A stretch of 64,000 nt of DNA from Meghimatium bilineatum (Eukaryota > Mollusca > Gastropoda > Stylommatophora > Philomycidae), in contig CM067314.1 of assembly GCA_034231615.1 (NCBI GenBank), positions 12,186,881-12,250,880 on the forward strand, written 5' to 3'. Under the pieces are notes generated by a model. It was not told the origin of the DNA. It worked only from the letters and a program-made list of their open reading frames with translations, and made no database searches. The position numbers and the translations under genes were made by a program. Shown one piece after another: positions 32,311 to 44,121 of the stretch. Within the stretch, counting starts at the first letter, position 1, and each line of letters starts with the position of its first letter.

Positions 32311-32924
32311 CTAGAATGACCGTACACACACATCAAATCCACCGTTGTTTAAAGAGTCACTAAACACAATGAAATCTCATTCAACTTTCTCGTTTTTATG
32401 TAAAGGAAACAGTATGTCAATCTAAGTGTGACTGTTTCATAATAATATTTGTTAACATTTTAGACAGATGTATACAATTTAAAAAACAACAAAATCTAAC
32501 TGCTATATACAAGTTTAAGGTGAACGTACAGCAGTAGTAGATTTCTGAACTTTGTTTTGACACAATAATTAATTAAAACAAATCTGTTTACAAATGTGAT
32601 TATTATCTCCCCTTCATTGCAAACGTAAAACCACCTTCTATAAAGTGAAAACCACCTTCTATAAAGTGGGAAGTTCTCTGTTTACTGTGACTAAATTATA
32701 TTTTATTAATGAAGCATTATGTTTAGTCAGTGTGACTATCTAAGACACAATAGTCAAGTTTTCTTCCAGTAAACAGAGCCCTATTTCTATCTCGTGAGCA
32801 CAGTTCACGAAAGTAAGATTGCTCTTAAGATGTCAACATTAGTACTAGTAAGAAAAACCAAAACACAAACAATGCGTGGTGTGTACTGTGATATGTGGTT
32901 TAGATCAGTGGTGCCAATGTGATG
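32311..32924. other. No gene seen
   Basis: AT-rich; a doubled ACCACCTTCTATAAAGTG at 32628-32668. Nothing else recognised. Confidence 0.3.
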
Positions 32925-33215
32925 TGGAAAATTAAGCAAAGTTAGGGGTACTATTAATGTTGCCTACCATGCACATTGTAAAATGTGACTAAGGTTGTTT
33001 TTTTTGGGGGGGGGGGGGGGGGGGGGGGGCGGGGGGTGAGTTGGTTCCCCCATTCAACAGAGTATCATGTGATCCAGAAGTCATGCTGAAGTTGGGTGTG
33101 TCATATCGAAAGGCGCAGATATCGCAACCACGATGTAATTCATGACATACCACATTCCATTATCCGGATTACATACTGTTAACATACAGGAGTTTGAGGA
33201 CGAACACATAAAATG
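32925..33215 (+). mobile_element. S1 element, diverged, carrying a G run
   Basis: GTTGCCTACCATGCACATTG, GTCGGATGT-like GTTGGGTGTGTCATATCGAA, GCGCAGATATCGCAACCACG and AGGAGTTTGAGGACGAACAC. A run of more than 20 G (33006-33030) replaces part of the AGGTTATGGG block. Confidence 0.68.
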
Positions 33216-33879
33216 AAGAAGCAGATAAAGATCAGTGGTTCTCAAAATGTCATTAGGCCCACGTTTTTGGCTATATATTTGAAGGGAGGGGGATAATTGC
33301 ACCAAAAAATGAAACTATGTCGCAGATTCTTCCAGATCTGCGACATAAAAATAAGTTTTTGAATACTTCTATTATTTTACAAAACTGCCCACTATATACG
33401 ATAATATACGATAGTAGTAATCCTTGAGGAAAGATGGCAAGCTTTTTTCTGGTCTGTAGGAATTAATCTCTAGTGCCGGGAACAACACATCGGCTGTAAA
33501 TACGAGGGATGGGGCAACATAGTGCAATGTAAGGTAAAACGGAAATATATACAAATGTTGTCAATATGTATACACACGACATACTTGCGAATAGACGCAA
33601 AGACATACGACGTTTTGAATAAGAAACCATCATCAGGATAAACAACAGCTGACAAACAATAAATAGAAACACACATATGACGACAATGAGAGGCAAGGGA
33701 TGATGAAAGTGGGAGAGAAATAAGTGAAGCACAACAAGTGGATATTAAGGGAGAGATATTACAGATATTACAAACCCTGGTAACATGAGATAAAAAGGAC
33801 ATTGAGATCTGGTCAACAAGACATAGATGCTTTCCATCTTAGTTCTCACTCTGGATAATTGAGTTTCTGCTTTTGTTAT
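33216..33879. other. No gene seen
   Basis: A short perfect inverted motif, GCAGATTCTTCCAGATCTGCGAC region at 33318-33345. No coding region recognised. Confidence 0.3.
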
Positions 33880-34115
33880 CAAACTCCTGCAGATTAGCAG
33901 GATGTAGTTCGTAATGCGTTTTGTCATGGTTCACAACATTGGTGCGAGATTTTCGCTTATGACCTAACACATCCGACTTTAGAATGACGCTGGATCATTT
34001 TGACCCTATATATGATGGGACAGCCAACTCCACCATATAATCTCCTTATTATCTTCTTAAAACATACATGAAAGGCAAACAGTATTGCTATTCTTTGTTC
34101 CCCTCTCGAGGCTTT
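33880..34115 (-). mobile_element. S1 element, diverged
   Basis: Plus-strand complement of S1: CAAACTCCTGCAGATTAGCA, GACCTAACACATCCGACTTT, ATGGGACAGCCAACTCCACC, TTGCTATTCTTTGTTCCCCT. Confidence 0.75.
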
Positions 34116-34229
34116 AAAAAAACTAATGGTGTGTGACTTTTAAAAACAATTTGTGTTGTCTAGTGCTTTTGACGGAACGAGTTGGTAGCACTTGCCTAAA
34201 CACAATACGTATTAAAAGATGGTTATTTT

Positions 34230-34472
34230 TTGCATCAATCATTTTGGCAATATACTGCTAATTTTCCCAAACAACTTGCATATCATATATTAATAAAAGA
34301 AAAGTGTGAAAACCAGAATACTGGATTCATTAGTTATTATAAAGATAAAGAATGCACACAGATCGCATGTAACCCATGTCTGCTGAACGACATAGTACAA
34401 ATAGAAATGACCGGAATATACCGATGTGGTATAAAAAATTCCCCATTACACATTGTTTACTATACTGTATAA
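34230..34472 (+). CDS. Candidate Ig-like exon or exon relic (uncertain)
   Basis: An open stretch reads KCENQNTGFISYYKDKECTQ, IACNPCLLNDIVQIEMTGIY and RCGIKNSPLHIVYYTV. The spacing of cysteines and the 'MTGIYRCGI' block resemble the F strand of an immunoglobulin-like domain (usual form D-G-Y-C). No clear acceptor or donor was found next to it, and no neighbouring exon is visible. It may be an exon of a host receptor, a pseudoexon, or chance. Unlike most frames nearby it is not repeat-derived. Confidence 0.22.
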   Translation: MHQSFWQYTANFPKQLAYHILIKEKCENQNTGFISYYKDKECTQIACNPCLLNDIVQIEMTGIYRCGIKNSPLHIVYYTV

Positions 34473-34534
34473 TCGTGTATCTCAATTAGTTGTGTGGACT
34501 ATTTGAAAATAATCCATCTGAAGACACATTATTT

Positions 34535-34640
34535 AACCATTACAGGAATTTTCATTGGTCACTTTGTGTCGACAGCCAATGACAAATCAACGTCAAGTAA
34601 AGTCATTTAGAAGAATGAGTTCACGTGACTGTATTTGACG
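34535..34640. repeat. DNA-element end similar to 17.7 and 16.3 kb
   Basis: GAATTTTCATTGGTCACTTTG, CAGCCAATGACAAATCAACG and AGTCATTTAGAAGAATGAG. The two CCAATGA/TCATTGG motifs are mutually inverted. Confidence 0.4.
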
Positions 34641-36684
34641 AGAGACACGGTACAATAAGTCGATATGACCTAACAAAAGACACATCACGAAACGTTTACA
34701 AACACAAATGTAATAGTCATGATTGAATGATTGTCCAAACAAATGTCATGTGTTTTGTTTTTGCGAAAACTAATTGTACTTGAATTAAACTCACAACATA
34801 AAAACATGACTCTTTATTAAACTCACAACATAAAAACATGACTCTTTTTGCAACTTGACGTTTTAAAAAGATAAAAACGTGATTGCAATGCAAAAATAGG
34901 ATAAAAACTGAGGCTCTGTATGGAAAAATAATTTTGTGAAATATATTTTGAGGCTCTGTCTAGGATAGCAGGGCTATAGAGAGTGGACATTTCCATTATT
35001 CATTAAGGGTCATAACCCCGCAGATACTATCAGATAAGGGGATGTAATACATGTGAAATGTATTAATATGTGGAAATGTATTAATAAATCATAAGAACAC
35101 AAATAATTTGATCTGATCATGTGGTAATATAATTTAAATAAACTCTCATTTATTTTGAGTGATTCTATGTAACTCTTCCCCGTTCTACTATTTATAAAAA
35201 CGTTTTTTTGAAAGCAATATGCACGACATTCTTCCCTAACTGTTGACATGGTGAACAAAAGTGTGGCACATAAACTTTTGGATGTTAAGGGATAATGTCC
35301 GTATAAGGTTCAAGTTCCCCGCGGAACTTTACATACAAAAGTTGGCTCTTGACTTTGTATGGGAACTAGTGTCAGTAGTCCGTTCACATGTCTTAGACTC
35401 CACCGCGGGGTCAAGGTTCAGCCAGTGTCGAGTCAGCTCGCTCGTCACAGTACCGCTTGGGATCTAGGCTGGTTCCTCCCCATATGACATGTTAAGACAG
35501 GACGAAGTCACCGGGATGAAGTTTTCGGTCGTACGGAATGTTAACAGCATAAACGTGCTCAGCTGAGTGGTGAGCTATACTCAGCGTCCGAGTGGCTTTC
35601 GAATGTCGGCGCCTGCTATGTCATACCGCCTCGAGAGAGGATTACGGGGGTATAGGAGAGCTGCTTAGAAAGTGCTTCACTCGACTTTTTTGTCATGAAA
35701 TAACTTTGGAATTACTTAAATTTTAGTATTATTTGTATTTACACGGTTACACTTACACTTAAACGTATTTTTGATTTAACATTTGGATACTGTTATTTAT
35801 TGGAAAGAATAAATAAAGTATTTTGATAAAAGGTAGTAATGTAGTCTTACAGTTTTTATGGCCATAATTCTTAATTCGTAATTTAAAAGATATTAATTAT
35901 CTAATTATAATTTCGTTAACAAAAGAAAATTTATTTAGTATTCATAAGGAAAAAAATGGAATTGCATTTTGTGAGTTTCGCTTCATAAAAAACGCTTCAT
36001 TTTTTAGAGAAAATTTACTTTGAACAATAATGCAATTTCACAATATAACGACATCCACCTGTGTCAGCTGAGTTTTAAACAAATGTAAACTCAAAATATT
36101 TTGACTTTGTTCAGTAAAATTAATGAAATATACATTTGTTTATGTTAATGGCACATATTTATTGTGACTTTATTATGATTTATTGAGTGCAAAGATGTGT
36201 CCAGGTCTGACCGAGATTGTCTTCGTTTTATAACACTGACTGATATCTCGCCCTGTTTGCCTATGTCCCTGTTTCTATAACAGTTTACAAATACAACGAA
36301 TGTGTTACATGTTCGAATCAACATACGTGGTCTCTCTTCGTTCAAGCGAGAGAAGTGTAATCATTGTTACACGTTTGAATAAACATGCTTGGTAACACTA
36401 AGTGCGGTCGAGTGTGAAGGCTTTGATTTATTTATACATAGATCAGTGGTCATAAGGTATTTTTGTAGACGTATTAATTAATTTACAGTATTATGTGATT
36501 GCCATTGGTCTTCTGTCACAGAGATCATCCAATGAATAAATTAAATTTTCAACACAGCCTACTTGTGTACTTTGTTATAATTAAAAAGATAGAATCTCTT
36601 CAAGAATCTGTTTCTAGTAAAAAAAAATCTGAACGTAGTGATAGTTAGATAAACTTAATTTCCAATAGAAATCGTCCTTTGTTA
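34641..36684. other. 2-kb stretch without recognised gene
   Basis: Mostly AT-rich. A GC-richer island at 35270-35660 has no long frame beyond 35261-35467 (68 codons, no motif). A doubled TTAAACTCACAACATAAAAA occurs at 34786-34835. Nothing else supported. Confidence 0.3.
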
Positions 36685-37175
36685 GCGGGACTGAAAGGGG
36701 AGCATGCGATAGCTAAACTGTTACCTGTCAAGCATGTCGTAAGCAGCAACTAAGAGGAATTTGAGGTGGAGTTTGTTGTCCCATAAAGGCTAGTAGATAA
36801 GGAGGTTGAAGGGTTGAGTTATTCAACTCCCACCCTTTAGCAAATCGGAATAGGCCTATGACTTTTATTATTAGAAATTTGGCCAAAATAGTCCCCCCCC
36901 CCCCCCCCGAGATTTTTACTAAAACGAACACCACATTTCACATCAAGAAGATCTGATACACGAAAACACACGAATGGCCTTTTTTTAAGGGAATTACCCC
37001 TCCCACTACTTTATAACATATTTATGACACTGGTCTCACCCTACAGTGTCAAATTGACCTAGAGATTATGTTGAAATCCGATTTGTCAGTTAGACTGTCA
37101 ATTATGGCACAACTTTTATCTGGACTATATCCTGCTGATCTGCGGGAGCTTGAGAATGGACACAGAAGATGAGAC
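36685..37175 (+). mobile_element. S1 element interrupted by a C-run segment
   Basis: S1 5' half 36685-36790 (GGGGAGCATGCGATAGC, GGAGTTTGTTGTCCCATA) and 3' half 37040-37175 (GTGTCAAATTGACC, CTGCTGATCTGCGGGAGCTT). The 240-bp insert has AGGAATTTGGCC-type sequence and about 15 C (36894-36908), resembling DNA at 22850-22900. Confidence 0.6.
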
Positions 37176-37194
37176 TAGAAGTTGAAAAGATGTT

Positions 37195-37355
37195 TACACC
37201 AGAAGGCATCTATCGTGAACAGATGTGTGCACCAAAAGGCATTGATCTTGAACAGATGTGTGCACCAGAAGGCATTGATCTTGAACAGATGTGTGCACCA
37301 GAAGGCATTGATCTTGAACAGATGTGTGCACCAGAAGGCATCGATCTTGGTGAAG
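37195..37355 (+). repeat. 33-bp minisatellite, in-frame
   Basis: Five units of GATGTGTGCACCAGAAGGCA + TTGATCTTGAACA, encoding repeats of EQMCAPEGIDL in one frame. The frame (37169-37417) has no other domain. Confidence 0.85.
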
Positions 37356-37671
37356 AATTGATTATCTTTTCAAGACTATCTTTGCAATCACTAGAGAGTT
37401 CATTGATAAACATATGAATGTGAATGAATGCTGTGTTCACGGAGTTCATTTCAGAACATTTTCATGACACGGATGTTGTGAGACACTGACGATCAAAATA
37501 ATCCACAATCAGTGGTTCGCATGGACTTTTACCACCAGATCACGTGAAAGAACAGTTCACGAAGTCAGTGGAGCCTTCACCAAACAACAAGCAGCCTAAC
37601 GATGTGTGTGTTTGCTGTAACGCAAGTACACTTGCGAGAAATTTACGCCTATTTCTGCTAAGACAATCTCA
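37356..37671. other. No gene seen
   Basis: Unassigned; no long frame or known repeat. Confidence 0.3.
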
Positions 37672-37990
37672 ATATCATCATCAGGTGCCATGCCGGCTGG
37701 CGTAGGCGATCATGGCTCTCCACAGCTCTCTGTCTCGAGTACTATGTATCAATCTCGCTGTTGTTTCCCTGCCGTGCCAGGTTGTCAAACTGCCTAATGA
37801 TTTCTCACATTGTCGCCCTCTGTCTCTGTTGCCTTCAATCTTGCCTGTTGTGACTATGTTCTCCAAACCTCCTTGTCTCATGAAGTGGCCAAAAATATGA
37901 AGGTTGTCTTTTACTTATATTATTGATTAAAGTCCGTTTCACATTTGACTCAACTCCACATTAGTTTTTATGGCAGTCCATGATATACCT
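37672..37990 (-). mobile_element. LINE family A 3' end
   Basis: The minus-strand frame 37681-37881 reads MRQGGLENIVTTGKIEGNRD, RGRQCEKSLGSLTTWHGRET, RELWRAMIAYASRHGT. Tail TGATGATATTG. Confidence 0.85.
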
Positions 37991-38789
37991 TATACATACC
38001 TTAACCAAAAGGTTTTAATCCCTTATTGACTAATCATCAACTTATGGAGACTTGTATTCATACACTGTAAATGTCACGTGAATGTGTCTCCTGTGTACAT
38101 CGTTATTACACGTTTTTGAGTATTCCTGTATTTCTCTAATTTTTTTATATTTTTTTTTTTTGTGGGAGGAGGGGGGGGGGAGGTTTACCGTGAGGATAAA
38201 ATGAGACGATTGAACAGGCCTAAGACTGACCTATTTATTCGAGATTCTTAATCAGGGTTTTATCACGAACTTTAAAAAAAAAAAGAAAGTGAAATTTCCC
38301 CATTTAAACATGACAGAAGTTTAACATTACAATAGGCTATTCATTTGAGATGAGGTACCGTCTTCGCACGGAAGGTCAGCAACAGTCCCCATTTACTTCA
38401 TGTTTATTTCCAACTATCATACCATACTAGAAGCCTATAACCAACGTGGGTCCCACGCCCCACAGGGGGAGGGAGGTGCAATTTCATTGTTTAAGGGGAC
38501 AATTAGAAAAAAATTTATTTTTTCTTGAGTTTTAGTTATCTATTATATGTTTTTAAAACTTAGCCTACTTAACTGTTTTTTTCTTCTTAATAATTTCCTA
38601 GTGTTTTCTTTCTAAAACCTAAGTCTTGTGTCCTGAACAAGTTATAATTAAGTTTCATTTATAGAATAAGTCAATTTTTGAATAGGCCTATACAAAATCT
38701 AGGGCCCCTTTATGTTACATAGGGGGGAGGGTATCAGAATTTTTTGAAAGATTGAGGTGGGGAAAGGTTTAAAGAAAAGGTTGGGTAAC
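37991..38789. other. No gene; low-complexity tracts and a LINE B tail remnant
   Basis: 38140-38190 is T-rich then G-rich. 38345-38385 (GAGGTACCGTCTTCGCACGG) is a decayed family B LINE tail on the minus strand. The rest is unassigned. Confidence 0.35.
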
Positions 38790-38990
38790 ACTGCTATAAC
38801 CTGCCAGGTTCGCAGGAGTACCACATTTGATGAAATAACACCCAGAGTTCTCCAGCAAATTCTATCTTCAGCAAAGCAGATGAGTGTGAAAATACCTTGA
38901 CCTATCCAGCCCTAGATGCTGCCTGTCCATTATTTTCTTAGTCTTCGTCTGATTCTTCTCACCTCAACTGTTCCCTGTAGTTTAGTTTAT
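38790..38990 (-). mobile_element. LINE family J 3' end
   Basis: Aligned with 8280-8475: CAGGAGTACCACATTTGATG, ATCTTCAGCAAAGCAGATGA, GATGCTGCCTGTCCATTATT. Confidence 0.6.
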
Positions 38991-39124
38991 GACGAAGAAT
39001 AATCATAGCACACGCCCAAAAAACCATCAGGGCCGTAGACACGTTTTCATTGAGGAAGGGGGTTTACCTAAAAAATAATGTGAAAAAAGGCATTCGCCCA
39101 TTTTTGTATGTGCCCTTTCTGAAG

Positions 39125-39400
39125 CGAAAGCTGGTGACTTTTTGAGGAGAAAGGTGATGATCTTATTTATGCGAAAGCTGATGACTTTTTTGATGCGAAA
39201 GCTGATGACTTTATTTATGTGAAAGCTGATGACTTTCTTGATGAGAAAGTGATGACTTTTTTTAATGAGAAAGATGACTTTTTTGATGTGAAAGCTGATG
39301 ACTTTCTTGATGAGAAAGTGATGACTTTTTTTAATGAGAAAGATGACTCTTTAATGAGAAAGATGATGACTTTTTTAAATTAGAAAGATGATGAACTTTT
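39125..39400 (+). repeat. Degenerate GAAAGCTGATGACTTTTT repeat
   Basis: About ten units of 25-30 bp with variable T runs and TGATG-GAAAG cores. Confidence 0.85.
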
Positions 39401-39469
39401 TTGTGAAAAATCGTTAATGTAGGGGTTTCACCCTGCTTTTAGCTAAATTCCAAGCAATAAAAAACATGT

Positions 39470-39550
39470 TATGATTTCCTAAGGGTGGGAGTTGAACACC
39501 CACTTCCCTTAACAACAGACCTATAAACCATGCAAGTAGGTATATTTGTC
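39470..39550 (-). repeat. tRNA-like block
   Basis: The minus strand reads CATGGTTTATAGGTCTG ... GTGTTCAACTCCCACCC, similar to A and B boxes with the expected stem for the T arm (GGTG/GGGTG-CACCC). Probably a SINE head. Confidence 0.35.
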
Positions 39551-39689
39551 GCTTTACTATTGGCAGAAATCATTCTTGTAGACCTGTATGAATCTATTTT
39601 ATTTCTAATGTACACATTTGTCACTAGATGGACTAGTATTGTGGCTTGGTAAAAGTTCACCAACGGAGTTTATTGACAACACAAGAGAG

Positions 39690-39752
39690 AGAGAGAGTCG
39701 TGGAGAAACATGATAACCTATGCCATTCGGCATGGCACCTGATTGATTGACA
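39690..39752 (+). mobile_element. LINE family A terminal fragment
   Basis: GTCGTGGAGAAACATGATAA, CGGCATGGCACCTGATTGATTG: the last codons, stop and tail of family A. Confidence 0.6.
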
Positions 39753-39754
39753 CA

Positions 39755-40115
39755 TTTGTCTCATGCTCTCTATAGGAGATGAGCAGAATTCGTCTGTAAC
39801 ATTTATATTCGAAGGCATGTAACCTCCCTCCACGACTGCAGTGATTGTTTAGCTTTCACACCATTACAAAACCATAAACAACATAGTGAGTTTTAAAGTT
39901 TTTCACACTAACATTGATTTTGCTCCAGCCTTAGGGGCCTATCTCTAAGTCTGTTTTACGTTTTTCCATCGCTTCATAGGTCTATGCTGGATCCGAGATA
40001 TTTGAAATTATTCATGTCCTCAAATTTATGCCCGTTTATCACGCTGTTGGTCTGTGCTTCAGGCCCTTTGCTGTTAACCAAGACCGTATTTTATTTGCAT
40101 TGATTTTGGTCTCCT
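39755..40115 (-). pseudogene. LINE family J, RT thumb remnant
   Basis: Minus-strand pieces: ETKINANKIRSWLTAKGL, then out of frame INGHKFEDMNNFKYLGS, and a degraded CYRRIL-like block. 'F-YLGS' marks the thumb region of RNase H-less LINEs. Confidence 0.6.
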
Positions 40116-40189
40116 TGCTAGCACAATGTGAAAACTATAAATTGTTTCGTGTTTCACAATATGGTACATTATTACTGGATGCTACCTGG

Positions 40190-40705
40190 CCGTTTTGTTT
40201 AAATGTAACTGTAGGAATCAAGTCCAAGATGACTGGTTAAATGTAACTGTAAGGAGAAAGTCCATGATGACTGGTTAAATATAAATAGGGATCAAGTCCA
40301 AGATGACTGGTTAAATGTAACTGTAGGGAGCAAGCCAAGATGATTGGTTAAATGTAACTGTAGGGATAAAGTCCAAGATGATTGGTTAAATGTAAATGCA
40401 GGGAGAAAGTCCAAGATGATTGGTTAAATGTAACTATAGGGAGAAAGTCCAAGATGACTGGTTAAATGTAACTAGGGAGCAAATCCAAGATGACTGGTTA
40501 AATGTAACTGTAGGGATCAATTCCAAGATGACTGGTTAAATGTAACTGTAAGGAGAAAGTCCAAGATGACTGGTTAAATGTAACTGTAGGGATCAAGTCC
40601 AAGATGACCGGTTAAATGTAACTATAAGGAGAAAGTCCAAGATAACTGGTTAAATGTAACTGTAGGGAGCAAGTTCAATATGACTGGTTAAATGTAACTT
40701 TTAAT
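40190..40705 (+). repeat. 38-bp minisatellite
   Basis: About 13 units of GGTTAAATGTAACTGTAGGG + AGAAAGTCCAAGATGACT with small length changes. Confidence 0.9.
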
Positions 40706-41789
40706 AGGTTTTTTTGGCACAAATTTGATTTTGTCCACCGTTGTGACATTTGCAGTGTTAGATAAGTTGCATAAAATATAGATTTTTGTAAATGGGGGTT
40801 AAAAGGATTAGAATTAGTGTATAGTTTTTTTAGGATGGAGAAGGGTTAGAATCAGTGTTTAGATTTTTTTAAATTGTGAATTTAAAAAGGCATGACTCGA
40901 TATGATTTTATAGCACAACAGTGGACGCAATCAAATTTTTACGGGTTTTTTTTTTTACTGACTTTTCCCTGTAACATCAAGAATTTATTACAGTCCTGGC
41001 CTCTGATTCCTTCATTGTTCTGATAAACTGTTGCAGTAGAAGATCTGGTCAATCTTCAGCAAATCTTAAATCTTCAGCTAACCAGCACATCCATTTTTGG
41101 CACAACTGGCATGTAATAACTGGTTTCGTTTGAAAATAGGTTGTTTTATTCTGAATGTCAGGCAGAGATGGCGGAAATGTATAAATTCATGTGGTGACAT
41201 TACATTTAGAAAAAATAAGCACTGTGCCAAATTTGTACTTTCTTCTCCTATATCATGGTCAGGGTAAAGACTGTTGACAAGCTCCTTATAGTTGTATATA
41301 CTAGAAGTAGGGCCTATATTGTTGCATGGTGGTAGGTCTAATAGGCTTCTAGTAAGACCTGTAGACATTCCTCATGGGGAAGTACACCAAACGAAAGCAC
41401 AAAGAACAAGGTATAAAATAATTTCCCTTTAATTCACATGAGATAAAACATAATTTGAAAATATTGAAAAGCTCGGACGGCATTGAATTACAAACAATCG
41501 AATAAATAACATAACAATTAAACTAGACAGAAGAATCAGAATCATTTTTGACAAATTCTGGAATCTTCATTAGATGACTTTGTAGGAGATATATTCTTCT
41601 CCATGAATCATAATAGTATGTCTTGTCTTCTCTGTGACATAGTCTTCTCTTGTCCACTTGTGTCGTGTAGCATCAAGGGGATGCGAAGTCTATGTTCTAT
41701 TGTCAAATATGTTTTATGTTGTTGTAATCCCATGGTACGCATGAACTACAAGGACTAACAGACTGTCAATAAATCAAGTAATAAAATAT
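40706..41789. other. Unassigned, includes one unrecognised 96-codon frame
   Basis: The minus-strand frame 41078-41368 (SLLDLPPCNNIGPTSSIYNY, HDIGEESTNLAQCLFFLNVM) has a protein-like composition but no motif I recognise and no splice context I can defend. Two short repeats of GGGTTA-AAT-AGTGT occur at 40793-40865. Confidence 0.25.
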
Positions 41790-42470
41790 AAATATCCAAA
41801 AAACAAAAACCATGATAATCAGCAAAGACACTGAAGAACATCAGCTAAACATAAACATACAGGGAGAGAAACTACAACAAGTAAAACAGTATCAATATCT
41901 TGGACACATAGTCACAAATGATGGCAGATGTGAAACAGAAGTTAAAAGGAGAATAGGAATGGCTAAAAGTACCTTCAATGACATGAGGAAATTATTAACA
42001 TCTAAACAAATTACAAACAAGTTGAAAATGAGAATTATAAAATGATACATCTACTCTATATTAATGTATGGCTCAGAAACATGGACACTAAATAAACAAT
42101 TAGAAGACAGAATTGATGCCTTTGAGATGTGGGTATATAGAAGAATAGGGAGAACATTATGGAAAGAGAAAACAAATAAAGAGGCGTTAAAGACACTTAA
42201 TATGAAGAAAGAACTACTAAGAGAAAATAAAGATCAGGCAAATAAAATATTTTGGACACATTAAAAGATATGACACCCTATTTAAGACCTTACTTGAGGG
42301 TAAAGTCAAAGGAAGGCGAGCAAGAGGTAGGCAGAGATACAAGTGGGAAAGTAACATCACACGATGGACAGGTTACAGTCTAGCTGAATGCACAACTAAG
42401 ACAAGAGACAGGGGAAGTTGGAGATCCGCTGCAGCCAACCCTCGTTGCGGAGACGGCACTTAATGATGAT
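41790..42470 (+). pseudogene. LINE family B, 3' part (best copy)
   Basis: Frames 41812-42045 and 42064-42264 encode VKQYQYLGHIVTNDGRCETE, KSTFNDMRKLLTSKQITNKL, MYGSETWTLNKQLEDRIDAF and MKKELLRENKDQANKIFWTH. A stop (TGA, at 42043) and a later frameshift break it; the last part matches 32040-32310, ending CGGAGACGGCACTTAATGATGATG. RT thumb to C-terminus only. Confidence 0.82.
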
Positions 42471-42579
42471 GAATCCTATGGTGTTGTATAACGGCTCTGA
42501 TATTATTCATCTATTGACATAATAGTATGTACACCTTCAATAACAGTGTCCCATTAATAATTATTGGTAGGTATCTCAC

Positions 42580-42780
42580 TCTCATATTAATCATGGAGGG
42601 AAAAGTTCCAGGAAAGAGAACAATAGGCAGACCAAGACTACGATGGACACATGACATTGAAGACCTTCTGAACATGACACTAGAAGAAACTGGACAGCTT
42701 GTGCAGAACCAAGAGGCTTACACAGTGGCAGTGAGAACAGCAATCTGTAAAGGACACGTCAAATAGATAGATAGTTATCT
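42580..42780 (+). mobile_element. 3' end of LINE family E
   Basis: The frame 42527-42766 contains MEGKVPGKRTIGRPRLRWTH, DIEDLLNMTLEETGQLVQNQ and YTVAVRTAICKGHVK, a LINE C-terminus of 'GRPR-RW' type. Tail TAGATAGATAG. Confidence 0.72.
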
Positions 42781-42877
42781 CATTGCTCCTGTGATAATTC
42801 AAAGTTATTTGTTCTGTTCTACAAGTAGATTGAAGTGTTGTTTAATGCTTACCACATTACTGTGGAGCCATATTCCA

Positions 42878-43035
42878 GGTGTGGTTTGTTTGTTTGTTTT
42901 TCGTTCGCTCCATTCATTCGTTCGCGTTCATTCGTTCACGGATATCCGTGCGATTTCCGCCGGGAGCGTGATTACGTTGTGCCACCGTTATGCGCCTTGT
43001 AGGCATAGCACATCCGATTTCGGCATGCCAGGTGT
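42878..43035 (-). mobile_element. S4-type 3' core
   Basis: The minus strand has GCCGAAATCGGATGTGCTAT, TAACGGTGGCACAACGTAAT, GGAAATCGCACGGATATCCGTG (palindrome CACGGATATCCGTG) and GAGCGAACGAAAAACAAAC. Confidence 0.75.
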
Positions 43036-43319
43036 GGTAAAATGACCAGTTTATACCATCTTTTAACACTTTACTGACTAAATACGATGGTCGTCAAGTA
43101 ATCATTATATACCCATGGTGGTCAACTTCGACAATTGTCACCACCATTATGATACATCATAAATACGGTAATTGTAGCGGTAGTATTACTAAACATAGCT
43201 TATCAGGGATAGTTCGTTATTTCAAAATAATGGCACCCATGAAATAGTTTATTGATGTTATTTATAAGTATTGATCATGAAGAAATTCAATTTATGGAAG
43301 GTGAGATTTTGTTATAAGT
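43036..43319. other. No gene seen
   Basis: AT-rich, unassigned. Confidence 0.3.
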
Positions 43320-43603
43320 AGACGCCCATGAGTTGCCAGCAGGGCCCAAAAGGGGAGCAAAGAATAGCAACACTTTTTACCTTCCATGCATGTCGTAAGA
43401 GGTGACTAATGAGGTTATGGGATGGAGTTGGCTGTCCCATCCCATATAGTGTCAGTGACCTAAAGTCCTGCTGAAGTCGGATGTGTCAGGTCGAAAGGTG
43501 CAGATATCGCAGCAATGCTGTAAACCATGTCACAGCGCATTCCGTTCTCCAGACTACATCCTGCTAATATGCAGGAGTTTGAGAACGAACGCAGAAGAAG
43601 AAG
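43320..43603 (+). mobile_element. S1 SINE-like element followed by the 0.8-kb flank
   Basis: Complete S1 (ACGCCCATGAGTTGCC to GAACGCAGAAGAAGAAG). It is followed at 43604-43713 by the same 109 bp as the copy at 516-801, whereas the upstream sequence differs. Confidence 0.82.
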
Positions 43604-43713
43604 AATGTAGTTCTAGACCAGACGCAATATAAACACTGATTATGTTTAAGAGTACCGTGGGTCAGTAGTTGCGATTTTTGTCTCAGTGCGGGCGGGCTGA
43701 GTAGTTGGGCTCA
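43604..43713 (+). repeat. Copy of 802-910, possible 3' transduction
   Basis: AATGTAGTTCTAGACCAGAC to GTAGTTGGGCTCA, with a few substitutions relative to 802-910. No clear TSD surrounds the compound unit. Confidence 0.75.
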
Positions 43714-43902
43714 TGGAAATTAATGTAAATCCATGCCCAGTATTATCATAAGTAGTATTTGACTCTTGAAATAAATCCCGAGTTTTCAAATTCATTCAGA
43801 AAATGCACACATTCATGACGACACATAGAATGTTTCATAGCCCTCTCATATGAGTTTGATTTGACACAGATTTTTAAAGATGCCGACTAAAAAATATCTT
43901 CT

Positions 43903-44066
43903 TCTTCTTCTTCAGCGCACATTCTCAAACTCCCGCTGAATTTCTCTTGTAGCGGGACCATTGTCCTACTAGATTTCCAGCAGGATGTAGTCCAGAGAAT
44001 GGAAATGCGTTGTGTCGACGTTTTATTTGTGCCAATGGCTAGACACATCCGTCTTCGGCAGAAAAA
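43903..44066 (-). mobile_element. S2 SINE-like element
   Basis: Minus strand from GCCGAAGACGGATGTGTCTA to GAGAATGTGCGCTGAAGAAG. Confidence 0.8.
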
Positions 44067-44121
44067 AATGTCGTAATAGCATTGCTAATGGGAGTTAACT
44101 AAGCGCTGGTCATTAAGTGTT

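Noticed and set aside
37169..37417. Secreted or repeat protein with EQMCAPEGIDL units
   Set aside because: Only the tandem repeat is open; no signal peptide, domain or splice context. Kept as a repeat.
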